DNA of 64,000 nucleotides from Spyradosoma sp004558035 (lineage in GTDB: Bacteria > Verrucomicrobiota > Verrucomicrobiia > Opitutales > UBA953), in contig NZ_JBNPNH010000004.1 of the NCBI RefSeq assembly GCF_050314555.1, positions 153,031 to 217,030 of the forward strand, in the 5' to 3' direction. Under the pieces are notes generated by a model. That model searched no databases. It had not been told where the DNA came from and saw nothing but the letters and a program-made list of their open reading frames with translations. Positions 47,937-56,954 of this stretch are shown here, piece after piece (position 1 is the stretch's first letter; each line of letters begins with the position of its first letter). Both the position numbers and the translations under genes were made by a program.

Positions 47937-50900
47937 TCAACGGGCGTCGCCGAAGAGGGCGCGGAAGGCGCGGTCGGAGAGCGCGGCGGGAGGCTCGGGA
48001 ACGGGCGTCTCGAAGACGAGCGTCGCGCCCTCGTCGGAACAGGGGACGCGGTCCGTCTCGAACGCCGCGGTCGCCGGGAACGCCTCGAAGCAAAGCGGCA
48101 TCTTTTCAGGCAAGGCGGCGGCGACGACCTTGTCCGCGGGCAGGCCGAAGATTTCCGTCACGCCGAGATTCGCTCCCGCGACGTTCGGCGCGAACGCCCA
48201 GCGGACGCGTTTCGGGCGGGCGCTCGTCCGCGGCGCGGAGGCGACGCGCGTCGCGCCCTCGGCGAAGCGGCCGCGGCTGAGGATTTCGAGGCGCAGCTTC
48301 GCGCCCTCTTCCGTGCGCGGGATCGTCAGATAAAAATCGCCGTCGCTTTCGAAAAACGCCGCGGGAGCGCCGTCGAGACGCGCGCCGAGAATTTCCGTTC
48401 CCGCGGAGACGATGCGCAGCAGATCCGTGCGCCGCGCCTCGATTTCCCACACGTCGAAATTCGCCCAGCCGTCCGCGGAAACGCAGGTGAAGCGGCTCAG
48501 CCGCGGGCAGACGAAGGAGCCGTCGCTGACGCCGGAGCGCAGGCGGCGCCAGTCGGCGAGCACGGATTCCTCGAGCTCGACGGCGACGGGCCCGGCGAAT
48601 TCCGTCCCGCGCGCGAGCGGCGCGTCCTCCGCGACGCGGAAGACGCCGCCGGGCACGAGCTCGATTTCGCCGCGTTCTTCGGCGACGTCGAGCACGCTCA
48701 CGGGCTCGAACGTCATCGCGCGCGCGAGTTCGCGGAAATAGACGACGCCGAAGACGACGTCGCCGCGCATGGGCTTGGAGAAACGGATTTCCCAGACGTC
48801 GCCCGCGGCGTCGTCCGCGCCCGCGTTCGCGGGAGAGGCGGCGGCGACAGCTTCGCCGAAGAAGCGCGGCGCGAGGGCGTTCTTCGGCAGGCGCACGCGG
48901 AGCGCCTGGCGCGGCGCGCTCTCGACGTCGCATTCGAAACGCGTCTCCGCGCGCGCGTAGCGGGAAAATTCCAGCGGCTCAATCTTCTGCGTCCAGCGCG
49001 CCGTCGTCCGCGACGACGCCGAGCCGACGGCGAAGGTGACGCTCCACTTGGAGCCCCCGTGGCGGAAGGCGAAATTCGGCACGCCGAGCGGCGCGACCGC
49101 GTCCGTTCCCGAGACGTCCTCGGGAACGTCGTCCTCGATCTCGGCGGGCGGAATCTCGACGACGCGCTCGCGGGAACGCACCTGGAGCTTCAGCCCTTCT
49201 TCCGTGAACACGCGGAGATCGCCCTGCTGGCGCCGCGCGCCGTTGAAGACGAGCTGCGGCGCCGTCCACGTCGGCGCGCCCGCCGGAAACGCGCCCGAAA
49301 GCACGACGCGGAAATTCTCCTCGCCGGAAAGCGAGTGCTTCATGAAGAGCGTGACCTTGCGCTCGTCCGCGCTTTCCTGCGACTCGGACCAGTAGGCGAG
49401 CGCGTCGCCGGAGACGGACTCGAGCTCGAGCCCCTCCGGCAGCGGGAACGAAAGGCTGAAGACGTCCGCGCGGGAGACTTCCGCCGTGACGTCCGCCGTG
49501 AACGTCACCTTGTCGTGATTGAGCACGAGCACGTCCTTCGTCGTGATGCGCAGGTTCGGCTTCACTTCGGAAAGATCGACGCGGAACGCCGCCTCGCCGG
49601 AGACGGAGCGGAACGCGCGGCGCAGCTGCGCGCCGGGCGCGGCTTCCGCGGCGCGTTCCCGCAGGGAGGCGGGGAATTCCTTTTCGTCCACGACGACGAG
49701 CCCGGGCGCGGCGCATTCGTCCACCTGCAGGTCGTCGCCCGTGGCGACGCCGACGGTGCGGACGCTCTCGGCGCAGTTCAGAATCTCGAGCGCGGCGAAG
49801 CGCTGCGGCCTGCCGACGTCGAGCGGCGCCTGCGTGCGCACGGTCAGAGAAACCGGTTCGGACCTTTTCGAATCGAGCAGGACGGTGAGCACGTTGTCGC
49901 GCCCGAAATTCCAGCGGCGGATCGCGGCGCCGTCCGCGCGCGAGACCGAAAAGCCCTCAGGAATGCGGATTTCCGTCCTGGAGAATTCGCCCTGCGCCGG
50001 CGTCAGCGTGATTTCGTGAAAGCCCTCAATCGTGCCCGCGGCGGGAACGTAGAGGTCGGCGCTTTCGGCGTAGAGCGCGAGGGGCTCGCCCGCGCGGTCG
50101 CGTTCCCGCGGGTTCCAGAGAATGCGGCGCGTCTCGATCGGCTTGAAGACGATCGTCCCGCGCTGCGTCGCGCCCTCGGCGGGCAGCGGCGAGAGCGTGA
50201 CTTCGCCCTCGGCGGAGAGCCGGCTGTCGAGCCGGTCGACGGAGACGTCGACAACGTCCGCCGCCGCGTTGCCCGTGGGCAGCGCCATGCCGCGCGCGTC
50301 GCGGTTCAGCGCGAGCTCGTAGCCGAAATGCGCGGAAAACGTTCCCGCGCGGTCGAGGACGATCTGATAGACGATGCCGTTTTTCCCGCGGCGGCGTTCG
50401 AGGCGCATCGGCGCCGCTTCGTCCGCCTTGGCGAAGCGCGTCAGCACCGCCGGCGACGCGAGCAGGTCGAAGCGCTCGCCCGCGCGCCCCTTCACGCGGA
50501 TTTCGCCCGAGGCGACGACGCGGTCGGAAAGAATGCGGACGTCCTGCGCGATGCGCTCGGCGATATTCTGCGGGCGCGCGAGCTCGACGTCGAGCTCCTC
50601 TTCCGCGAAGTCCGTGCCGAAGGGCGCGGCGCGGAGCTCCGCCGTTCCCGCGAGGCACGCGAGCGCGAGCGTTCCCGCCGCGAGCAGCGGCGCCGCGGCG
50701 GAGGCGGAGGGCGCGCCCGCCCGCGGCGGCTCCTCCTTGCCGCCGAAGCGCTTCTTCAGCGCGAAGAGGAAGGAGACGAGCGCGAGCAGAATTTCCGACG
50801 CGAGAACCGCGGCGACGAGCGCGGGAACGCGGTGCGCGGCGTCCGACGTGCCGAGCACGAACGCGCCGTAGAAGCCGACGCGCCCCGCGAGGCGCAGAAT

Positions 50901-53900
50901 CACGCTGCGCCGCCAGACCGCGCCGACGGAAAGCAGGACGCAGCCCGCCGCCATGACGGCGAAAAGCGTCGCCGGAGCCGCCCCGAAGAGAGCGCCGCCG
51001 AGCGTCGTCCACGGCACGAAGCGCGCGGAGACGGTCTCGCCCGCGCCGAAGACGGCGACGGAAAAATCGTAGCTCGGGCTCGAGCCGAGCCGCAGCGCCG
51101 CCGTTCCCGCGAAGAGCGCAACGAAGAGCGACGCCGCGCACGCGCCGCCGACGAGCACGCGCCAGAAGCGCCGCGCGCGCGTCGCCAGCAGAATCGCGAG
51201 CGTTCCCGCGAAGACGCAGAGCGCGGGCAGAAGCGGCGCCGCGTCCGAAAGGTTTTTCGCGACGGAGCACGCGAGCGAGCCCCACGACGCGGGCGGCGTG
51301 CGTCCGTTGCGGAAGGCACGCCCGGGAAATTCGCCCGCGCCTTCGAGCCGCGAGGAAAGCACGGGAACGTCCGCGCGCGGCAGCGCGAGCCTGATCGTTC
51401 CGGGGCCGGGGGCGAACGCCTCGCCGCGGAGCGCGAGCGCGAACTCGCCGCGCCCGGGCTTCAGCGGCACCGTCACGCGCGTCCCGGAGACGGCGGCGCC
51501 CTCGGGGAGCGCCGAGCCGACGGCGGTCTCCGGCGGCAGGTCGAGCGCCAGCGAAGCCGCGCCGTCGTTCAGATATTCGTAGCGGCAGACGAACTCCGCG
51601 GGCGCGCCCGCGACGCCGGGAACCAGCCGCCCCGTCGCGCGCGTGACGACGCAGCGCGGGAACTCGCGCCGCGGCAGCGTCCGGAATCCGAAATCAAGCG
51701 CGAACGGGCGCCGCACGTACTGGAACGCGCCGAGCAGAATCTTTCCGCCGCGTCCGGCGAAGGATTCGGCGGGAACGCACTCGCGCGCGACTTCCGCGAC
51801 GGCGGGATTTTCCGCCTCGTTTTCCGGCGGAAGCAGCGCGACCGCGCGGTCGCTCGTGATGAAGATTTCGCCCTGCTCGCCGGAGACGTCCGCGAGGCGC
51901 GCGCCGGAAAAGTCCGCCGAGGCGAAACCGTCCGCCGGCGTCTCCGGAAATTCGAAATTCACGCGGAAGGAAAACGCGTCGCGCCGCGGCGCGCGCAGCT
52001 GGAGCGCGACGACGCCGTCCTCGCCCGCGACGGGCGCGAAGAAGTCCGACGCGTTCTCGACGCCGAGAAACTTCGCGTTCTTCGGCAGCGCGACGGAGAC
52101 GTTTTCGATCGGCTCGACGGCGTTTTCCGCGCGGACGACGGCGTTCCCGCGCACGCGGTCGGCGGCGATCTCATAGACGGTCGAGACGCTCCCGTGCAGC
52201 GCGGGCAGCGTCTTTTCGACGCGCACGTCCGCGCTCCAGTCCGCGCCGCGCATGCGGAACACCTGCTGCGGGAGCGTGCCCGAAGTCTGCGGGTAAAATT
52301 CGGAAGGCACTTCGGAAAGCCCGTCGAGCGCGACGGGAACGGGGCGGAGATTCTTCGCCGCCGCGAAGCCGACGAATCCGCGGACGAAGCGCGCCTGCGG
52401 CGAACGCAGACTGCGCAGCGCGCACGTCTCCGCGCCCTCGACGGAGGCGCTTTTGCCTGTGAAGATGCGGATCTCGTGCTCGCCCGAAAGCGGCTCGGTG
52501 AAGACGAGGCGGAGTTCGCGCCGGCCGTCGCGCGCCGTTTCCGCAAGCTCGTAGCCGGCGAGCAGCTCGGCGGAGACGGATTCGACGGTGCAGTCGTCGG
52601 GCACGAGCACCGTCCATTCATAGACCGGCGCGGCGCGGATTTTGAGGCGCTGGCGCGTCAGCTGCACGATGCGCTCGGAATCGAAGTGGCAGCGCGTCGT
52701 CTGCAGAATCGAGACGTCGGGGCGGATTTCGTCCACGGCGAGCGTGAGCCCGCTCCCGCCGTTGGAAATGCGGTACACGGCCTGCACCTGCGCGGCGCCG
52801 GTGTCTTCGAAAAGCTCGTCGTTCCGCGGGAACGCGGACTCGGCGACCTGCGTCTGCCCGTTGCGCGGGAGGATTTCGCAGCGCACGGCGCCGTCGTTCA
52901 CGATGCGGACGAGCTCGTTGAAGCGCACGCAGACGGCGGCGTCGGGCTGGGCGGCGACGGGAACGATGCGCAGCGGCTCGACCGTCGCGGGCAGCGAGGC
53001 GAAGCGGCTGCGCGCGCTCACGCGGAGCGCATAGGCGCCGCTCTTGCGCCGGCTGAGCACGACGTTGAGCCGCCCCGAAGGCGCGGGCGCGGCGGCGGCG
53101 TCCGCGGGAACGGCGGCGGGCGGGGCCGCCTTTTCGACGCTCCAGGAAAGCACGTCCGCGCCGGAGACGTCGAGAATCTCGCCCTCGCCGAAAAGATCGA
53201 AGACGAGATTGGAGAGCGCGCCCTGCGAGATCATCAGCGCGATTTCCTGGCGCAGCGCGAGTACGCCGGTCGAGACGCGCTGCTCGCCCACGGCGTCGGC
53301 GGAAAAGACGCACGCGGAAAATTCCGGCGGCGTTCCCGAGACTTCCTGCCAGCGCAGGTCGAAGACGCCGTTCGCGGGAAGGTAGCCCGCGTAGCCGCCT
53401 TCGTCCGGCTGCGGCACGGAAACGCTCGACGGCGCGAAGAGGATTTCGCCCGCGAGCCCTTCGAGACGGAACGGCGCGACGCGCACGGCGGGAACGGCGA
53501 AGTCGAGGCGCTTCCAGCCGTCCGCGAACGCGACACGCGCGTCGAACTCCAGATCCACGTCGAAGTTCCCGCGCTGCGGGAACTTCAGAAAATACGTCGG
53601 CTTTTTCTTTTCGGCGTCGATTTCAGCGCGGACGGAAAACGCGGACGACTCGGCGAAATTGCTCAGCGCCGCGTCGCCGGAGAGCACGGCGATTTCCGCG
53701 CCGAGCTCGCGCACGTTCGCCGTCGCGCGCATGCGGAAATGCACGGTGCCGCCGTCGGCGACGCCCACCAGCGAAAACGATTCGAGCGAGACGGGCGCGA
53801 GGAGCTCGCTCCCGCGCGCGATGTCGAGGCGCAGCGACGGCGAGCCGCTGATGCCGAAGGCGAGCTCGTTCTTGTCCGTCGAAATGCCGAGCGGGATCAG

Positions 53901-54428
53901 CCCGCGCGACTGCTTGCCGTAGAGGCGGAGTTCCGGCGTCGAGACGATGCGCACCATGCCGTCGAACGCGGTCGCGTCCGTTCCCGTGAAGATCATCGGC
54001 ATGATCGTCGCGGGCAGTTCGAGCGCCCTGCGCGCGACGACGGTCGCCGTGAAGCTTTCGCCGGCGCCGGGCGCCTTTTTCGGGCGGATCTCGAGAAACG
54101 TCCGCGAGCCCGCGTGCCGCACGCTCCAGTCGCGCACCTGGTCGCCGTTCACGCTGACGATTTCGCCCTGCCCGACCGCCTCGAAGACGACCGCGTCGAG
54201 CCGCCCCTGCAGCACGCGCATCGTCGCGCGCGCGTTGTAGAGCGCCTCCTTGTCGTTGATGAAGACGGACTCGTTCAGCGTCGCCGAATAGAAGAGCTTT
54301 TCCGCCGCCGGAGCCTCCGCGGGAGCGGCGGGAACGGGCGCCGCCGCGGCGGGCGCGGATTCTTCGGCGAAGAGCGTCGCCGAAAGCGCGCAGAAGACGA
54401 ACAGGAGCGGACGGAGAAAATTTTTCAT
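47937..54428 (-). CDS. giant two-part envelope protein (2163 residues), unknown function
   Basis: Signal peptide MKNFLRPLLFVFCALSATLFA, then about 1000 residues of beta-rich, presumably periplasmic protein. A block of about five membrane helices spans residues 1060-1265 (PLLPALCVFAGTLAILLA, GGACAASLFVALFAGTAAL, TLFAVMAAGCVLLSVGAVW, VAAVLASEILLALVSFLFAL), and a second beta-rich region of about 890 residues begins after AAPLLAAGTLALACLAGTAEL, which itself looks like a signal sequence. A recurrent motif (hydrophobic-x-V-x-G-x-x-hydrophobic-x-x-W) appears at about 93 (IVSVNGDQVRDWSV), 419 (ILDVSGADVLSWSV), 1500 and 1669 (LESVSGDALAYWSE), and degenerate at 612. The two halves look like duplicated or fused ancestors. 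Monocistronic, at the edge of a repeat region. No family is recognised. Confidence 0.85.
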   Translation of the reverse strand: MKNFLRPLLFVFCALSATLFAEESAPAAAAPVPAAPAEAPAAEKLFYSATLNESVFINDKEALYNARATMRVLQGRLDAVVFEAVGQGEIVSVNGDQVRDWSVRHAGSRTFLEIRPKKAPGAGESFTATVVARRALELPATIMPMIFTGTDATAFDGMVRIVSTPELRLYGKQSRGLIPLGISTDKNELAFGISGSPSLRLDIARGSELLAPVSLESFSLVGVADGGTVHFRMRATANVRELGAEIAVLSGDAALSNFAESSAFSVRAEIDAEKKKPTYFLKFPQRGNFDVDLEFDARVAFADGWKRLDFAVPAVRVAPFRLEGLAGEILFAPSSVSVPQPDEGGYAGYLPANGVFDLRWQEVSGTPPEFSACVFSADAVGEQRVSTGVLALRQEIALMISQGALSNLVFDLFGEGEILDVSGADVLSWSVEKAAPPAAVPADAAAAPAPSGRLNVVLSRRKSGAYALRVSARSRFASLPATVEPLRIVPVAAQPDAAVCVRFNELVRIVNDGAVRCEILPRNGQTQVAESAFPRNDELFEDTGAAQVQAVYRISNGGSGLTLAVDEIRPDVSILQTTRCHFDSERIVQLTRQRLKIRAAPVYEWTVLVPDDCTVESVSAELLAGYELAETARDGRRELRLVFTEPLSGEHEIRIFTGKSASVEGAETCALRSLRSPQARFVRGFVGFAAAKNLRPVPVALDGLSEVPSEFYPQTSGTLPQQVFRMRGADWSADVRVEKTLPALHGSVSTVYEIAADRVRGNAVVRAENAVEPIENVSVALPKNAKFLGVENASDFFAPVAGEDGVVALQLRAPRRDAFSFRVNFEFPETPADGFASADFSGARLADVSGEQGEIFITSDRAVALLPPENEAENPAVAEVARECVPAESFAGRGGKILLGAFQYVRRPFALDFGFRTLPRREFPRCVVTRATGRLVPGVAGAPAEFVCRYEYLNDGAASLALDLPPETAVGSALPEGAAVSGTRVTVPLKPGRGEFALALRGEAFAPGPGTIRLALPRADVPVLSSRLEGAGEFPGRAFRNGRTPPASWGSLACSVAKNLSDAAPLLPALCVFAGTLAILLATRARRFWRVLVGGACAASLFVALFAGTAALRLGSSPSYDFSVAVFGAGETVSARFVPWTTLGGALFGAAPATLFAVMAAGCVLLSVGAVWRRSVILRLAGRVGFYGAFVLGTSDAAHRVPALVAAVLASEILLALVSFLFALKKRFGGKEEPPRAGAPSASAAAPLLAAGTLALACLAGTAELRAAPFGTDFAEEELDVELARPQNIAERIAQDVRILSDRVVASGEIRVKGRAGERFDLLASPAVLTRFAKADEAAPMRLERRRGKNGIVYQIVLDRAGTFSAHFGYELALNRDARGMALPTGNAAADVVDVSVDRLDSRLSAEGEVTLSPLPAEGATQRGTIVFKPIETRRILWNPRERDRAGEPLALYAESADLYVPAAGTIEGFHEITLTPAQGEFSRTEIRIPEGFSVSRADGAAIRRWNFGRDNVLTVLLDSKRSEPVSLTVRTQAPLDVGRPQRFAALEILNCAESVRTVGVATGDDLQVDECAAPGLVVVDEKEFPASLRERAAEAAPGAQLRRAFRSVSGEAAFRVDLSEVKPNLRITTKDVLVLNHDKVTFTADVTAEVSRADVFSLSFPLPEGLELESVSGDALAYWSESQESADERKVTLFMKHSLSGEENFRVVLSGAFPAGAPTWTAPQLVFNGARRQQGDLRVFTEEGLKLQVRSRERVVEIPPAEIEDDVPEDVSGTDAVAPLGVPNFAFRHGGSKWSVTFAVGSASSRTTARWTQKIEPLEFSRYARAETRFECDVESAPRQALRVRLPKNALAPRFFGEAVAAASPANAGADDAAGDVWEIRFSKPMRGDVVFGVVYFRELARAMTFEPVSVLDVAEERGEIELVPGGVFRVAEDAPLARGTEFAGPVAVELEESVLADWRRLRSGVSDGSFVCPRLSRFTCVSADGWANFDVWEIEARRTDLLRIVSAGTEILGARLDGAPAAFFESDGDFYLTIPRTEEGAKLRLEILSRGRFAEGATRVASAPRTSARPKRVRWAFAPNVAGANLGVTEIFGLPADKVVAAALPEKMPLCFEAFPATAAFETDRVPCSDEGATLVFETPVPEPPAALSDRAFRALFGDAR

Positions 54429-54492
54429 GAATCGTGGCGTGGAAATTTTCGGAAGGCGGGAACGAAGGAAGCGGCGCGGGAACGCGCGCGCG

Positions 54493-55431
54493 TCAGGGAT
54501 TTTTCACGAAGCCGCGGGAACAGCGCTTGTCGAGCTCGTGCGGGTGGAGCCCGTCTTCGCTGCGCTCGGCGACGTCGCGCGCGATCTGGGAATCCTCCGA
54601 CGTCATTTCGCGGATGATGAGCTCGCGCGCGTCCTCGACCTTGTCGCAGAAATGGAAGATGTGCAGATCTTCCGGCGAGATGTAGCCGAGCTCGGCGAAT
54701 TTTTCGAAGTTGATGACGGAGCGCCAGAACTCCTCGCCGTAAAGCACGATGGGGATTTTTTTGCCCGCCTTGCGCGTCTGCACGAGCGTGAGCATCTCGA
54801 AGAGCTCGTCCATCGTGCCGAAGCCGCCCGGGAACGCGACGAGCGCGCGGGCGAGATAAAGGAACCAGTACTTGCGGATGAAGAAATAGCGGAACTCGAA
54901 ATCGAACTCCGGCGAAATGTACGGATTCGGCTTCTGCTCGAACGGCAGATGAATGCCGAGCCCGAGCGACTTGCCGCCCGCCTCGTAGGCGCCGCGGTTC
55001 GCCGCCTCCATGATGCCCGGACCGCCGCCGGAACAGATGTAGAACTCGTCCTCCGGATTCGGAAACATTTTTTTCGACCAGAGCGTGAGGTCGTGCGCGA
55101 GACGGCGCGCGTCCTCGTAGTAGCGCGCGTTCTTCAGCGCGCGCTCGGCGGCGGCGAGACGGGCGACCTTTTCCGCCTCCGGCAGCGGCGATTCGAGCAC
55201 CTTGCGGCGTTCCCGCGCGAGGTTTTCCTCGGCGTCGACGAGCGGGAGCGTCCGCGCCGAGCCGAACATCACGACGGTCTTGCGCACGCCGTAGGGATAA
55301 AGCCGGTAATACGGCTCGAGCATTTCGCACTGAACGCGGATCGTGCGCGCCACGGGGCTGTTGAGGAAGTCGAGATTTTCGTAGGCGCGAGTGTGCTTGA
55401 ATTGAGGAATTTTCGACGTGGGGTTTTCCAT
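54493..55431 (-). CDS. LOG-family (TIGR00730-like) Rossmann-fold protein
   Basis: 312 residues from the ATG at 55431 (MENPTSKIPQFKHTRAYEN). The Rossmann-type motif SGGGPGIMEAANRGAYEAGG near 150 and PGGFGTMDELFEMLT near 218 are the two hallmarks of LOG/lysine-decarboxylase-like proteins, several of which are cytokinin-type nucleoside-monophosphate phosphoribohydrolases. An N-terminal extension of about 70 residues and the C-terminal FEKFAELGYISPEDLHIFHFCD match the longer group of this family. Substrate unproven. It sits 64 bp downstream of the giant envelope gene start, same strand, and is probably transcribed upstream of it. Confidence 0.85.
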   Translation of the reverse strand: MENPTSKIPQFKHTRAYENLDFLNSPVARTIRVQCEMLEPYYRLYPYGVRKTVVMFGSARTLPLVDAEENLARERRKVLESPLPEAEKVARLAAAERALKNARYYEDARRLAHDLTLWSKKMFPNPEDEFYICSGGGPGIMEAANRGAYEAGGKSLGLGIHLPFEQKPNPYISPEFDFEFRYFFIRKYWFLYLARALVAFPGGFGTMDELFEMLTLVQTRKAGKKIPIVLYGEEFWRSVINFEKFAELGYISPEDLHIFHFCDKVEDARELIIREMTSEDSQIARDVAERSEDGLHPHELDKRCSRGFVKNP

Positions 55432-55522
55432 GCCTCGAAGCTTAGCCGTTCCCGCGAAATTATCAAACGCAAAGCGCCGCGAAAACGAACGCGGACGCGG
55501 CGGCGACGCGCGTTCCGCGGGC

Positions 55523-55559
55523 AAAAAAGAACGTTCCCGCGGATCGCTCCGCGGGAACG
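55523..55559 (-). terminator. intrinsic terminator of PEP-CTERM gene 2, built from inverted iterated octamers
   Basis: A perfect 12-bp stem CGTTCCCGCGGA (55532-55543) and TCCGCGGGAACG (55548-55559) has loop TCGC. On the minus strand it is followed by TTCTTTTTT (55531-55523). Both arms are exact copies of the iterated motif. It lies 34 bp beyond the stop of the PEP-CTERM gene. Confidence 0.9.
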
Positions 55560-55592
55560 CCTACTTATTTAACACACTGAGAAAAAGTCAGC

Positions 55593-56357
55593 TCACGCCT
55601 TCTTCGCGCGGCGGCGACGCGTTCCCGCCAACGCCAACGCGCCCAGGCCCGCCAGCAACCCGAACGCCGACGGCTCGGGAATGAGCGACGTCACGCCGTT
55701 CGCCGTGAAGGTACCAAGCTCCGCAAGCGCCGTAATATGAGCCCCCAACGCGATATCGTTCGCGTCCAAGGCGACTCCGCCCGCTTTGATGATGGAAGTC
55801 GTATTGTTCGGCATCAGAAGCGTGATGACCACATTACCGGCGACGTCGCCAACCGTTCCGGAGTACGTCACGTTGATACCGAGATTCTGAATGCCGGGCG
55901 TTGCTCGATCCCCTAACGAATTATAAGAAACCCAACTGTCCAAAAGCGCACCGTTCGAAGTCTCCCAAGTAAACGTCGACCCCGATCTGGAAGTCGGACT
56001 TGTCCACGTACGATCACTAGCCGCACCGCTGTCGATTGCGACATAGTTGCCGGCCTGCGTAAAAACACCCCAATAATTCGACGAAAGCGTGTCGTTCTGA
56101 GAACCCTGCTGTCCCTCAACGCGAACACCTGCAGTTGCAGTTCCGGCAAGCGCCAACACTGACCCAGACTGGTCGGCGACAAAATTGTGGGTTCCGATTT
56201 TGATATTTAGCTCGAAAGCGTCTCCGACGTGATAATTCGTGTCGATGAGGGCTTGGGCGAGAGCGCTCGTGCAAGCGGCGTTCGAGAGATCCGCTGCCGC
56301 ATTCGCGAGAGCGGTTCCCGCGGCGAGGAGAGAGGTAATTGCGATGATGTTTTTCAT
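55593..56357 (-). CDS. PEP-CTERM sorted surface/exported protein 2
   Basis: 254 residues from the ATG at 56357, which matches the sister protein's start; the frame is open upstream, but into repeat DNA. Signal peptide MKNIIAITSLLAAGTALANAA. The body is Ser/Thr/Asn-rich and beta-prone (LNIKIGTHNFVADQSG; VKVEGQQ-like segments) with no catalytic signature. The C-terminus has PEP near residue 227, helix FGLLAGLGALALAG and tail TRRRRAKKA. The first 13 residues and the last 27 are nearly identical at DNA level to PEP-CTERM protein 1; the middle is unrelated. The promoter has a G8 tract. Confidence 0.9.
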   Translation of the reverse strand: MKNIIAITSLLAAGTALANAAADLSNAACTSALAQALIDTNYHVGDAFELNIKIGTHNFVADQSGSVLALAGTATAGVRVEGQQGSQNDTLSSNYWGVFTQAGNYVAIDSGAASDRTWTSPTSRSGSTFTWETSNGALLDSWVSYNSLGDRATPGIQNLGINVTYSGTVGDVAGNVVITLLMPNNTTSIIKAGGVALDANDIALGAHITALAELGTFTANGVTSLIPEPSAFGLLAGLGALALAGTRRRRAKKA

Positions 56358-56368
56358 AAGTGGGAAAA

Positions 56369-56394
56369 ACAGTAATGCCCCCCCCGTATGTAAA
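56369..56394 (-). promoter_or_regulatory. PEP-CTERM gene 2 promoter with G8 tract in the spacer
   Basis: On the minus strand TTTACA (56394-56389) is followed by TAC, eight G (56385-56378), CAT and TACTGT (56374-56369), the same layout as PEP-CTERM gene 1. The spacer is 14 nt, three short of the optimum, predicting weak or no transcription. A one-base change also distinguishes the -35 (TTTACA here, TTGACA there). Confidence 0.55.
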
Positions 56395-56954
56395 TCGTCA
56401 AGAAGCGAATTTTCGCCCGAAAAACATTTTTTCTTTGACCTCGTTATCATCATTTCGAATTTGGGGGCGAAGGCATTCCTGCCTTCGTTCCCGCGACGCC
56501 CGATTTCCCGCCTCCGCATTTTCCCCGCGCGGCGTTCCCGCGCCCCGCCGAATTCGTGAAATTCGAGCAATTCGTGGATAAAAAATCCGCGTCAATCCGC
56601 GGGTTCCGCGGGAGATTTTCCGCGCCCGCGCGTTCCCGCAATCGCACACTTACAGCGCGCATCGTTTTCGTTGCCGTTTCCGTAGGGTTGGCACCCTACG
56701 CTGGGCAATTCCGCCCCGTCGGGGCTTTCATCTGTGTTCATCCGTGACATCTGCGGCAAAAAACTTTCTGCCCGCGCGAGGCGTTCCCCAAGCGCGCTTC
56801 GCGGCGCGCATGGGGTTACTTTTGTTTCGCCCCGCCGGGGCGTTTTCCGCGCCAATCCGCGAGTTCCGCGGGAGATTTTCCGCGCCCGCGCGTTCCCGCG
56901 GCGGACGCGCGTCGAGGCTCGCCACGGCGGGGGATTTCGTGTTCATTGGCGCGC
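56395..56954. repeat. gene-free mosaic of dispersed repeats
   Basis: No gene is seen. Contains CGAAGGCA-TTCC-TGCCTTCG (about 56467-56486), the 180-bp repeat shared with 47356-47538 (56549-56728, same orientation), and a partial foldback element (56783-56842: CCCCAAGCGCGC, GCGCGCATGGGG, TTTTGTTTCGCCCC). Several iterated octamers lie in it. Short ORFs here are repeat translations. The RluA gene begins at the right end. Confidence 0.7.

Noticed and set aside
49059..54617. 1852-codon plus-strand ORF opposite the giant envelope gene
   Set aside because: Arg/Ala/Glu-rich translation without motifs; it is the GC-skewed antisense shadow of the minus-strand gene with signal peptide and TM helices.
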